Assembly (NCBI RefSeq): GCF_041154455.1
Contig: NZ_AP028664.1
Location: 3,473,001-3,537,000 of the forward strand
Source: Variovorax sp. V213
Lineage (GTDB): Bacteria; Pseudomonadota; Gammaproteobacteria; Burkholderiales; Burkholderiaceae_C
DNA: 64,000 nucleotides
Reading direction: 5' to 3'
Shown here: piece by piece, positions 17,141 to 25,331 of the stretch
Numbering within the stretch: the first letter of the stretch is position 1
How the letters are laid out: each line of letters starts with the position of its first letter
Notes under the pieces: generated by a model
What the model saw: the letters and a program-made list of their open reading frames with translations, nothing else
Told to the model about the DNA's origin: nothing
The model's database searches: none
Program-made: the position numbers and the translations under genes

Positions 17141-18358
17141 ATGTTGTATCGGGCCTACCAGAACCAAGCCGACCTGCTCTCGCCCTCCCGGCTCGCAGCC
17201 CAGTACCTCGGCCAGGCGCTCTGGAAAGAGGGCACCGAACGCACCATGTTGCGGCGCATGGCCGCGCAGCTCGACGTGTTTTCGCGCATGCGGCTGACCC
17301 ATTCGCGCCCCGACTACGCCATCGCCAGCGTGCCGGTCGACGGCGTGGAAACCGCGGTGCACGAAGAGAAGGCGCTGGTCTCGCCCTTCGGAACGCTGTT
17401 GCATTTCCGCAAGGACACGCAGGCCGTGCATCCGCCCGTGCTGCTGGTCGCACCACTGTCGGGCCATTTCGCGACGCTGCTGCGCGAAACCGTGCGTACC
17501 CTGCTGCGCGACCACGACGTGTACCTGACCGACTGGCACAACGCGCGCGACGTGCCGCTGTGGCATGGCGGCTTCAGCCTCGACGACTACACGCTGCAGG
17601 TCATCCGGTTCCTCGAAGCCATCGGCCCGGGCGTGCACATGGTCGCGGTCTGCCAGCCCTGCGTGGCCGCGCTGGCCGCCACGGCGCTGATGGCCGAAGA
17701 CGACAACCCCGCCACGCCGCGCAGCCTCACGCTGATGGCCGGCCCGGTCGATTGCCGCATCAACCCCACCGGCGTCAACGTGCTCGCGACCAGCAAGCCC
17801 ATCGAATGGTTTCGCCGCAACCTCATCAGCCACGTGCCGTGGCCGCATGCCGGCATGATGCGGCGCGTGTACCCCGGCTTCCTGCAGCTCTCGGCCTTCA
17901 TGAGCATGAACCCCGAGCGCCACAAGAAGCAGTTCCAGGACATGGTCCATTACCTGGTCGAAGGCGACGTCGAGAAGGCCCGCACCATCGGCGCCTTCTA
18001 TGACGAATACCTGGCGGTGAACGACCTGCCGGCCGAGTTCTACCTGGAAACCGTGGAGCGCGTGTTCCAGACCTACGACCTGCCGCGCGGCGTGCTCACC
18101 GTGGGCGACCGCACGGTAAACCCCGCTGCCATCCGCCGCACCGCGCTGCTCACGGTGGAAGGCGAGCGCGACGACATCTGCTCGGTCGGCCAGACGGTGG
18201 CGGCGCAAGACCTCTGCACCGGCATCCGGCCGTACCTCAAGGTTCATCACCTGCAGGCCGGCGTGGGGCACTACGGCGTTTTCAGCGGCAGCAAGTGGAA
18301 CGCACAGATCTATCCGCGCGTGCGCGAAACCATCCACGCCGCCGCCGAGCTGTACTGA
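17141..18358 (+). CDS. phaZ: Intracellular polyhydroxyalkanoate (PHB) depolymerase
   Basis: 405 residues, the usual size. It mobilises stored poly(3-hydroxybutyrate) granules in the cytoplasm. The N-terminus MLYRAYQNQADLL and the core VLLVAPLSGHFATLLRETV then VYLTDWHNARDVPL are family features. The nucleophile is probably C171 in VAVCQPCVA, since intracellular depolymerases use Cys rather than Ser. The C-terminal HHLQAGVGHYGVFSG carries the catalytic His. No synthase (phaC) lies in the window. Confidence 0.93.
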   Translation: MLYRAYQNQADLLSPSRLAAQYLGQALWKEGTERTMLRRMAAQLDVFSRMRLTHSRPDYAIASVPVDGVETAVHEEKALVSPFGTLLHFRKDTQAVHPPVLLVAPLSGHFATLLRETVRTLLRDHDVYLTDWHNARDVPLWHGGFSLDDYTLQVIRFLEAIGPGVHMVAVCQPCVAALAATALMAEDDNPATPRSLTLMAGPVDCRINPTGVNVLATSKPIEWFRRNLISHVPWPHAGMMRRVYPGFLQLSAFMSMNPERHKKQFQDMVHYLVEGDVEKARTIGAFYDEYLAVNDLPAEFYLETVERVFQTYDLPRGVLTVGDRTVNPAAIRRTALLTVEGERDDICSVGQTVAAQDLCTGIRPYLKVHHLQAGVGHYGVFSGSKWNAQIYPRVRETIHAAAELY

Positions 18359-18373
18359 ACCGGCCGGCCGGCT

Positions 18374-19330
18374 TCAGCGCCGGCTGCGCTTTCCCTTGGC
18401 CGCCACACGCCGCACCGCGGCCTCGCCGGCCTGCGGAAGCCGCTCGCGCAGGAACGCAATGAGCTCCTGCGCCACCACGTTGCGCATCGGCCCCGGCAGG
18501 TAGGCCAGTACCACGCGCCGCTCGACGCGCGGCTTCAGCAGCGGCAGCACCACCAGCTCGGGGTCGCGCAGCGACGAGGTGTAGAGCCGCGGCATCAACC
18601 CCAGCGCCTGCCCGCTGCGCACCAGCGCATAAAGCGTTTCGGAATAGCTCACGCGGTAGGGCTCGGCCCCCTGTTCGAATTGCGCGCGCGCCGGGTTGCC
18701 GAGTGCCGGCATGCTGCCGCTCTCGAACAGCACCAGCCGCTCCTTGCCGATGGCCTCCCAGCTCGCGTCTCCGGCCGCGGCCAGCGCATGGTCGCGGCGC
18801 ACCACCAGCACCAGCGGATCGCGGAACAGGTCGATGCAGTCCAGCCCACCCGGCGGCTCGGTGATCGCAGCCACCGCCATGTCGAGCTGGCCGCTGCGCA
18901 GCTCGGCCAGCAAGATGGTGGAGGGCGCGTCGCGCCAGGCGATCTCGACCTCGCGATCGTCGGCCTCCAGAAACTCGCTGGCCGCGGCCGTCACGCGCGC
19001 GCTGGCCGACGGGATCACGCCCACGCGCACGAAAGCCCGCCCGCGTTGCACGGTGCTTTCGATGTCGCGCAAGGCCACCTCGAAGGTGTTGACCAGGAAA
19101 TCGGTGCGCGCAAGCACCTCGGCACCCACGGACGTGAGCTGCAGGCGATGGGTGGAGCGGGTCAGCAGCTCGGCGCCGAGCAGTTTCTCCATCTGCTTGA
19201 TGGCATTGCTCAGCGCCGGCTGGGTGATGGCCAGCCGGCGTGCCGCGCGGCCGAAGTGCCCTTCTTCCACCAGCACCGAGAAGAACTGAAGCTGGCGCAA
19301 GGTGAGCGCCCGAAGCGGCAAGGAGGCCAT
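18374..19330 (-). CDS. LysR family transcriptional regulator
   Basis: 318 residues. The N-terminal helix-turn-helix is LRQLQFFSVLVEEGHFGRAA then LAITQPALSNAIKQMEKLLG. The substrate-binding domain follows, and the C-terminus is basic (KGKRSRR). It is divergent from the adenosine-deaminase-like gene and its Bug-type binding protein, which are its probable targets. Inverted repeats in the shared 84-base promoter region fit LysR binding. Confidence 0.92.
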   Translation of the reverse strand: MASLPLRALTLRQLQFFSVLVEEGHFGRAARRLAITQPALSNAIKQMEKLLGAELLTRSTHRLQLTSVGAEVLARTDFLVNTFEVALRDIESTVQRGRAFVRVGVIPSASARVTAAASEFLEADDREVEIAWRDAPSTILLAELRSGQLDMAVAAITEPPGGLDCIDLFRDPLVLVVRRDHALAAAGDASWEAIGKERLVLFESGSMPALGNPARAQFEQGAEPYRVSYSETLYALVRSGQALGLMPRLYTSSLRDPELVVLPLLKPRVERRVVLAYLPGPMRNVVAQELIAFLRERLPQAGEAAVRRVAAKGKRSRR

Positions 19331-19345
19331 GGCGATCCCGTTATC

Positions 19346-19358
19346 GATTCAGTGAATC
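19346..19358. promoter_or_regulatory. Inverted repeat in the LysR / deaminase divergent promoter
   Basis: GATTCA-G-TGAATC, a perfect dyad 15 bases before the LysR start codon. It is followed by a very AT-rich stretch (about 19359-19386) before the deaminase gene. This is a candidate LysR recognition or autoregulation site. Confidence 0.45.
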
Positions 19359-19414
19359 AAATTATAGAAATTCAAAATTTTTCTTATGGTGCTCCGAACC
19401 CTAGACTGACCGGC

Positions 19415-20518
19415 ATGACCAGCCCTGCCTTGCCGCCCCTCACGCTGGAATCCATGCTGCATGGGATTCCGAAGGTGGAGCTGCACTGCCACCTGTTCGG
19501 CACGGTGCGCCACGAAACCTTCAAGCAACTCAACTGTCGCGCCGGTTCGCCGCTCGCGGCCGAGGAAATCGAGGGCTTCTATACGCGCGGGGAAAAACCG
19601 GTCGGCGTGCTGCGTGTGCTGCGCGCGCTCGACGCGCAGCTGGTGCGCAACCCCGGCGACCTGTACCAGCTGACCCGCGAATACCTGGAAGACGCGGCGG
19701 CCCACAACGTGCGCTACGCCGAGTTCTTCTGGAACCCGACCGGCACCGTGCACGGCTCCGGCATTTCCTATCCGATGGCGCAAAGCGCGATCGTCCGCGC
19801 GATCCATGACGCGCAGCAGGAGTTCGGCATCGCGGGCCGGCTCATTGCCGCCATCGACCGCGAGGCGAGCCCCGGGGCCGCCGTGGAGATGGTGGAGTGG
19901 GTCAAGGCCCACCGCTGCGACGAGGTGATCGGCATCGGCATCGACTATCGCGAGGTCGACCGGCCGCCCGAACTGTTCGCAGAGGCCTACGCCGAGGCGC
20001 GGCGCGCGGGGCTCAAGGCCACCGCGCACGCGGGCGAGTTCGGCATGCCATGGACCAACGTGCGCACCGCGCTCGACATGCTGCAGGTTGACCGCATCGA
20101 CCACGGCTACACGGTGGTCGACCAGCCCGACTTCGCGCGCCAGTGCGCCGAGCGCGGCGTGATCTTTACCGTGGTGCCCACCAACTCGTACTACCTGCGA
20201 ACGCTGCCGCCCGAGCGCTGGGCGCTCGACCACCCCATTCGCCGCATGCCCGGCCTGGGCCTGCGCATCCACCCCAACACCGACGATCCGACGCTGCACA
20301 AGGTCACGCCCACGCAGGCATGGCTGATGATGGCGCGCGACTTCGGCTTCGGGCTGGACGACCTGCGCGGCTTCATGCACAACGGGCTCGATGGCGCGTG
20401 GATCGACGATACGCAGCGCCGCGCGTGGCGCACGCAGTGGAGCCGCGAGTTCGACGCGCTGCGTGCGCGCCTTGCGCAAGAACCGCATCCCGCCCACCAG
20501 GAACGACCCACGCCATGA
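19415..20518 (+). CDS. Adenosine deaminase family amidohydrolase
   Basis: 367 residues. The zinc-site motifs are in order: H24 and H26 in ELHCHLFG, then HAGEF, then DHGYTV, then NTDDPTLH carrying the catalytic Asp. This is the family that deaminates adenosine, adenine or related compounds. The region that fixes adenosine versus adenine or another amine cannot be decided by eye. The downstream Bug-type binding protein overlaps its stop (ATGA), implying uptake and deamination of one external compound. A divergent LysR gene is the likely regulator. Confidence 0.85.
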   Translation: MTSPALPPLTLESMLHGIPKVELHCHLFGTVRHETFKQLNCRAGSPLAAEEIEGFYTRGEKPVGVLRVLRALDAQLVRNPGDLYQLTREYLEDAAAHNVRYAEFFWNPTGTVHGSGISYPMAQSAIVRAIHDAQQEFGIAGRLIAAIDREASPGAAVEMVEWVKAHRCDEVIGIGIDYREVDRPPELFAEAYAEARRAGLKATAHAGEFGMPWTNVRTALDMLQVDRIDHGYTVVDQPDFARQCAERGVIFTVVPTNSYYLRTLPPERWALDHPIRRMPGLGLRIHPNTDDPTLHKVTPTQAWLMMARDFGFGLDDLRGFMHNGLDGAWIDDTQRRAWRTQWSREFDALRARLAQEPHPAHQERPTP

Positions 20519-21495
20519 ACAAATCCCGCCGCCTTCTTCTTGCCGCAACCCTCTGTTCGGCCTTGCCCGCCATCGTGCTCGCGCAGGGCGCATGGCCCAC
20601 CGCGAGGCCGATCACGCTGATCGTTCCCTACACTGCGGGCGGCAGCGTGGACGTCAACGCCCGCCTCGTCGCCACCCGGCTGGGCGAACGGCTGAAGCAG
20701 TCGGTCGTCATCGAGAACGTGAGCGGCGCGGGCGGCGCCATCGGCGTGGCCAAGGCCGTGAACGCGGCGCCGGACGGCTACACGCTGGTGGTGGGGCCCG
20801 ACAGCGCCATCGCCATCGGGCGGCTGGTCAACCCCTCGGCCTTCAAGTTCGATCCGCTCAGGGACCTGGCCCCGGTCGGCATGCTCAACACCGCGCCGAT
20901 GGTGCTGGTGGCACGGCCCGGCCTCGAGGCCCAGACCTATGCCGACTTCGTGAAGCTCGCCAAGGCCAAGCCCGGCGCCTACAACTACGCCACCTCGGGC
21001 GTGGGCACGGTGTTGCAGCTGGCCATGGAGCTTCTCAAGCAGCGCAGCGGCATCTTCGTGACCCACGTGCCCTACCGCGGCGGTGCCCAGATTGCCACCG
21101 ACGTGATCGGCAACCAGGTCGACCTGGCGATGCTGGTCAGCACCAGCGCCATTCCGCACGTGAACGGCAACCGCCTGAAGGCGCTCGGCATCACCGGCAG
21201 CCAGCGCCTCGCCGCCCTGCCCAACGTGCCCGCGTTCAACGAAATGCCCGGCCTCAAGGGCTACGACATGGTGAGCTGGACCGGCATCTTCGCCCCTGCC
21301 AAGACTCCGCCCGCCATCGTCGCCCGCCTCAACCAGGAGCTGAACGCCGTGCTCGCTGAAGAGCAGGTGCGCAGCAAGCTCAACGAGCAAGGCGCCCTGC
21401 CAGGCAGTGGCACGCCAGAGCAATTCGGCCAGTTCGTCCAAGCCGAATACGCCCGGAATCAGAAGATCGTCCAGTCGGCCAATATCAAGGAATAA
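20515..21495 (+). CDS. Bug-type tripartite tricarboxylate transporter substrate-binding protein
   Basis: 326 residues. A signal peptide (to about LPAIVLAQG) is followed by WPTARPITLIVPYTAGGSVDVNARL, the family's conserved N-terminus. Typical segments follow: NVSGAGGAIGVAKAVNAAPDGYTL and THVPYRGGAQIATDV. The periplasmic protein should bind a small ligand, perhaps related to the substrate of the coupled deaminase. No TctA or TctB membrane genes are nearby, so it must use distant partners or act alone. Confidence 0.92.
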   Translation: MNKSRRLLLAATLCSALPAIVLAQGAWPTARPITLIVPYTAGGSVDVNARLVATRLGERLKQSVVIENVSGAGGAIGVAKAVNAAPDGYTLVVGPDSAIAIGRLVNPSAFKFDPLRDLAPVGMLNTAPMVLVARPGLEAQTYADFVKLAKAKPGAYNYATSGVGTVLQLAMELLKQRSGIFVTHVPYRGGAQIATDVIGNQVDLAMLVSTSAIPHVNGNRLKALGITGSQRLAALPNVPAFNEMPGLKGYDMVSWTGIFAPAKTPPAIVARLNQELNAVLAEEQVRSKLNEQGALPGSGTPEQFGQFVQAEYARNQKIVQSANIKE

Positions 21496-21536
21496 ACCGC
21501 CCGAACCGAGCGGCCGGCGCAGCCAGGCTCCTTCGT

Positions 21537-21630
21537 GAAACACCGAGGAACCGGCTTTGCCGGGCCTCTGGTGTTGCCCCCGGTAGGGGCTGGCGCAGCG
21601 ACACGAAGTGCGCGAAGACTGGGGGCGAGC
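21537..21630 (-). repeat. Intergenic repeat, copy 1 (94 bases)
   Basis: The reverse complement of this stretch is nearly identical to 50969-51063, with only a few substitutions and a one-base length difference. It contains a CCCCTACCGGGG hairpin and a second hairpin with arms around AACACC/GGTGTT and CCGGC/GCCGG. Such a structured element could act as a transcriptional stop. Here it separates the Bug gene from the convergent CBS gene. Confidence 0.8.
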
Positions 21631-22071
21631 TTATTGCTCTTCTGGCCAATCGCGGATGTAGGCTTTCAGCATCTTGTTCTCGAAGTTCTGGCTGTCGACC
21701 ACCGCCTTGGCCACGTCGTAGAAGCTGATCACGCCCATCAGCATGCGCTTGTCCATCACGGGCATGTAGCGCGCGTGGCGCTCCAGCATGATGCGGCGGA
21801 TCTCGTCGAGGTCGGTTTCGAGCGTGCAGGTCACGGGCGCGTCGTCCATGGCCTTGCGCACCAGCGTGCCGCCTACCTGGCCGCCGTTGTCGACGATGGC
21901 CAGGATCACTTCCCGGAAGGTGAGCATGCCGACCAGGTCGCCGTGTTCCATGACCACCAGGGAGCCAATGTCCTTTTCCGCCATGGTGTTGACGGCTTCG
22001 GCCAGCAGGTCGTCGGGCGTGATAGTGAAGAGCGTGTTGCCCTTGACGCGAAGGATGTCGCTGACTTTCAT
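21631..22071 (-). CDS. CBS-pair domain protein
   Basis: 146 residues, almost entirely two tandem CBS motifs. The first runs from about residue 8 (GNTLFTITPDDLLAEAVNTMAEKDIGSLVV) and the second from about 78 (APVTCTLETDLDEIRRIMLERHARYMPV). These domains usually bind adenine nucleotides and regulate a partner. The start MKVSDIL follows GAGGAG within a dozen bases; the open frame extends further upstream without family match. Confidence 0.9.
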   Translation of the reverse strand: MKVSDILRVKGNTLFTITPDDLLAEAVNTMAEKDIGSLVVMEHGDLVGMLTFREVILAIVDNGGQVGGTLVRKAMDDAPVTCTLETDLDEIRRIMLERHARYMPVMDKRMLMGVISFYDVAKAVVDSQNFENKMLKAYIRDWPEEQ

Positions 22072-22213
22072 CTGGTGCTCCTCTCGGAAATCGTTCTCGG
22101 CGGCGTGCCGATTTGAATATAGCCCACAATCGGCGCCGACTCCCACGCCCATGATGCGCGCGCATGATTAGCAGACGTAACGGGGCATTGCGAACGAACC
22201 CAGAAAGGTCCTC

Positions 22214-23524
22214 ATGCCCGGCTATTCCGACCCCGGATTCGACACCCTTGCGCTGCACGCCGGCGCCGCGCCCGACCCCGCTACCGGCGCGCGGGCGGTG
22301 CCGATCCATCTCACCACCTCTTTCGTCTTCGAGTCGAGCGACCACGCGGCGGCGCTCTTCAACCTCGAGCGCGCGGGCCATGTCTACTCGCGCATCAGCA
22401 ACCCGACCAACGCGGTGCTCGAACAGCGCGTTTCGGCGCTCGAAGGCGGCATCGGCGCCATTGCCACCGCCAGCGGCCAGGCCGCGCTGCACCTGTCGAT
22501 CGCCACGCTCATGGGCGCCGGCTCCCACATCGTGGCGAGCACCGCGCTCTACGGCGGCTCGCAGAACCTGCTGCACTACACGATGCGGCGCTTCGGCATC
22601 GAAACCACGTTCGTGAAGCCCGGCGACCTCGATGGCTGGCGCGCCGCGATCCGGCCCGAAACCAAGCTGCTGTTCGGCGAAACCGTGGGCAACCCCGGGC
22701 TCGACGTGCTCGACATTCCGGCGGTGAGCGATATCGCGCACGCGGCGGGCGTGCCGCTGCTGGTCGATTCCACGCTCACCTCGCCCTACCTGATCAAGCC
22801 GTTCGACCACGGCGCCGACCTGGTCTACCACTCGGCGACCAAGTTCCTCTCGGGCCATGGCACCGTGATTGGCGGCGTGGTGGTCGACGGCGGCAGCTTC
22901 GACTGGGAGAGATCGGGCAAGTTCGCCGAGCTCACGCAGGCCTATGACGGCTTCCACAACATGGTCTTCAGCGAGGAAAGCACGGTCGGTGCATTCTTGC
23001 TGCGCGCCCGGCGCGAGGGGCTGCGCGACTTTGGCGCGTCGATGAGCCCGCACACGGCCTGGCTGATCTTGCAGGGGATCGAGACGCTGCCGCTGCGCAT
23101 GGAACGGCACATCGACAACACCCAGAAGGTGGTCGAGTTTCTTGTGAGCCACCCCTTCGTGTCGCGCGTGGGCCACCCGCTGATCGAATCGCATCCGAGC
23201 CATGCATTGGCGCAGAAGCTGTTGCGCCACGGCGCGCGCGGCGCCGGCGCGGTGTTCAGCTTCGACATCAAGGGCAGCCGCGCGCAAGGCAAGGCTTTCA
23301 TCGAGGCGCTGAAGCTCTTCAGCCACCTGGCCAATGTGGGCGATTGCCGCAGCCTGGTGATCCACCCGGCCAGCACCACGCACTTTCGCATGACCGACGA
23401 GGCGCTCGCGGGTGCGGGCATTTCGCAGGGGACGATCCGGCTTTCGATCGGGCTGGAAGACCCGGCCGACCTGATCGACGATCTGAAGCGTGCGCTGAAG
23501 GCTGCGGAAAAGGCGGGGGCCTGA
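22214..23524 (+). CDS. metY: O-acetylhomoserine aminocarboxypropyltransferase (sulfhydrylase)
   Basis: 436 residues. This PLP enzyme makes homocysteine from O-acetylhomoserine and sulfide. It has GHVYSRISNPTNAVLE, the PLP lysine K210 in YHSATKFLSGHGT, and the C-terminal SLVIHPASTTHFRM then IRLSIGLEDPADLI. Its length fits MetY better than the roughly 400-residue MetZ (O-succinylhomoserine) enzymes, but the two cannot be fully separated by eye. An alpha/beta hydrolase begins one base after its stop. Confidence 0.92.
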   Translation: MPGYSDPGFDTLALHAGAAPDPATGARAVPIHLTTSFVFESSDHAAALFNLERAGHVYSRISNPTNAVLEQRVSALEGGIGAIATASGQAALHLSIATLMGAGSHIVASTALYGGSQNLLHYTMRRFGIETTFVKPGDLDGWRAAIRPETKLLFGETVGNPGLDVLDIPAVSDIAHAAGVPLLVDSTLTSPYLIKPFDHGADLVYHSATKFLSGHGTVIGGVVVDGGSFDWERSGKFAELTQAYDGFHNMVFSEESTVGAFLLRARREGLRDFGASMSPHTAWLILQGIETLPLRMERHIDNTQKVVEFLVSHPFVSRVGHPLIESHPSHALAQKLLRHGARGAGAVFSFDIKGSRAQGKAFIEALKLFSHLANVGDCRSLVIHPASTTHFRMTDEALAGAGISQGTIRLSIGLEDPADLIDDLKRALKAAEKAGA

Positions 23525-23525
23525 C

Positions 23526-24332
23526 ATGAACTACACCGTCAACGGCCACACCACCTATTGCTATGCAGGCGGCAAGTCCTTCGATTCGGCCAAGCCCACG
23601 GTCGTCTTCATCCACGGCGTGCTCAACGACCACAGCGTGTGGATCCTGCAAAGCCGCTGGTTCGCCAACCACGGCTGGAACGTGCTCGCGGTCGACCTGC
23701 CCGGCCACTGCAAGAGCGAAGGCCCGCCACCCGCCAGCGTGGAAGACGCGGCGCAGTTCGTCATCGCGCTGCTCGACGCGGCCGGTGTGCAGAAGGCTGC
23801 GCTCGTGGGCCACAGCTTCGGCTCCCTGATTGCGCTCGAAGCCGCTTCACGCGCGCCCGAACGGGTGACCCACCTCGCATTGGTGGGCACGGCCTACCCG
23901 ATGACCGTGTCGCCCGCGCTGCTCGATGGTGCGCTCAACGATCCGCAACGCGCCATCGCGATGGTCAACACCTTCTCGCATTCGCTGCTCGCGCCGCCGC
24001 CCTCCTCGCTCGGCCCCGGCACCTGGCTCTACGGCAGCTCGCGCGCGCTGATGCGCCGTGTGCTCGCGAGCAACCGCGACGCCAACGTGTTCCACATCGG
24101 CTTCAAGGCCTGCAACGACTACGCCAACGGCGAGAAGGCGATCGAGGCCGTGCAATGCCCTGTGCTGTTCCTGCTCGGCGATGCCGACCAGATGACGCCG
24201 CCGCGCGCGACCAAGGCGCTGGTGGGCAAGGCCCGCAACGCCAAGGTGGTGACGGTGCACGCCGGCCATGCACTGATGAGCGAGGCACCCGACGAAGTGC
24301 TGTTCGCGCTGCGCGACTTCATGACGGCCTGA
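23526..24332 (+). CDS. Alpha/beta hydrolase
   Basis: 268 residues. The oxyanion region is VVFIHGVLNDHSVW, the nucleophile motif GHSFGSLIAL, the acid LLGDADQMTP and the His VHAGHALMSEAP. This is the general serine-hydrolase fold of the esterase/lactonase type. It starts one base after the metY stop, so the two are cotranscribed. It should not be taken as a homoserine acetyltransferase, which is longer. Substrate unknown. Confidence 0.88.
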   Translation: MNYTVNGHTTYCYAGGKSFDSAKPTVVFIHGVLNDHSVWILQSRWFANHGWNVLAVDLPGHCKSEGPPPASVEDAAQFVIALLDAAGVQKAALVGHSFGSLIALEAASRAPERVTHLALVGTAYPMTVSPALLDGALNDPQRAIAMVNTFSHSLLAPPPSSLGPGTWLYGSSRALMRRVLASNRDANVFHIGFKACNDYANGEKAIEAVQCPVLFLLGDADQMTPPRATKALVGKARNAKVVTVHAGHALMSEAPDEVLFALRDFMTA

Positions 24333-24333
24333 A

Positions 24334-25323
24334 CTACTCCGCCACGATCCCCGCGCGGTGCGCGAGCGCACGGTAGCGCGAGATCTCGCCCTCCATCTGC
24401 TTGCGGAATGCCGCCGCGCCGATAGCCACCGGCTCCATGCCCTGCGCGCGCAGTTGCGCCTGCAGCGCCGGGTTGCCCATGGCCACGACGACCGTGCGGG
24501 CGAGCTTGTCGATCACCGGCGCCGGGGTGCGGGCCGGCGCGGCGAAGCCGTACCACCCATCGAAGGTGGCATCGGGCAGCCCCTGTTCGGCCAGCGTGCG
24601 CACCTCGGGCAGCATGCCGGAACGCGTCACGCCCACGATGCCGAGCGCGCGCAGCTTGCCCGAGCGCACATGCGGCGCCACGGAAGCCACGGTGTCGATG
24701 ACGACCTCGATCTCGCCGCCGATCACCGCCATCGAACTCTGGCTGCTGCCCTTGTACGGGATGTCCTGGAGCTGGACGCCCGCGGCCAGCGCGAACAGTT
24801 CGCCAGCCAGGTGAGGGGCCGAGCCCGAGCCGAAGGTGGCATAGCGGATGCTCTTCGGCCTGGCCTTGGCCGCCGCGACGAGCTCCGGCACCGAGTGCCA
24901 CGGCGTGCCCTTGCCCACCACCAGCACCAGCGGCGTGCGCGCCACGATGGCGATGGGCGCGAGGTCGCGCAGCATGTCGTACGGCAGCTTCGCGCGCAGG
25001 GCCGGGTTCACGCTGAAGCTCGTCGAGCCCGACAGCAGCAGCGTGTAGCCGTCCGGCGCAGCCTTGGCGACAGCGTCGGTGCCGATGATGGTGGAGGCGC
25101 CGGGCTTGTTGTCGATCACGATGGGCTGGCCCAGATGCTCGGACAGCGTCTGCCCCATTGCCCGTGCCACGAGATCGGTGCCGCCGCCCGGTGGAAAGGG
25201 CACGACCAGCCTGATGGGTCGATCGGGCCAGGCGCCTTGGGCAAACGCGGGCGCCTGCGCAGCCAGGGCAGCGGAAGCGGAAAGCAACAGGCCGAAGCGG
25301 CGACGGGAGATGGCGAGGTTCAT
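24334..25323 (-). CDS. Bug-type tripartite tricarboxylate transporter substrate-binding protein
   Basis: 329 residues. The signal peptide carries an ISRRRFGLLLSASAALAA segment, a possible twin-arginine type. The mature part begins WPDRPIRLVVPFPPGGGTDLVARAM, with VIDNKPGASTIIGTDAVAKAAPDGYTLL and QDIPYKGSSQSSMAVIGG. It lies 8 bases after an M20 peptidase gene on the same strand, suggesting uptake of that enzyme's substrate, probably a peptide-like or N-acyl compound (inference). Confidence 0.92.
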   Translation of the reverse strand: MNLAISRRRFGLLLSASAALAAQAPAFAQGAWPDRPIRLVVPFPPGGGTDLVARAMGQTLSEHLGQPIVIDNKPGASTIIGTDAVAKAAPDGYTLLLSGSTSFSVNPALRAKLPYDMLRDLAPIAIVARTPLVLVVGKGTPWHSVPELVAAAKARPKSIRYATFGSGSAPHLAGELFALAAGVQLQDIPYKGSSQSSMAVIGGEIEVVIDTVASVAPHVRSGKLRALGIVGVTRSGMLPEVRTLAEQGLPDATFDGWYGFAAPARTPAPVIDKLARTVVVAMGNPALQAQLRAQGMEPVAIGAAAFRKQMEGEISRYRALAHRAGIVAE

Positions 25324-25331
25324 GGTGCGAG

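Noticed and set aside
22214..24332. The hydrolase after metY as homoserine O-acetyltransferase (MetX)
   Set aside because: It has 268 residues and a simple serine-hydrolase layout, while MetX is about 370-380 residues with an extra lid domain.
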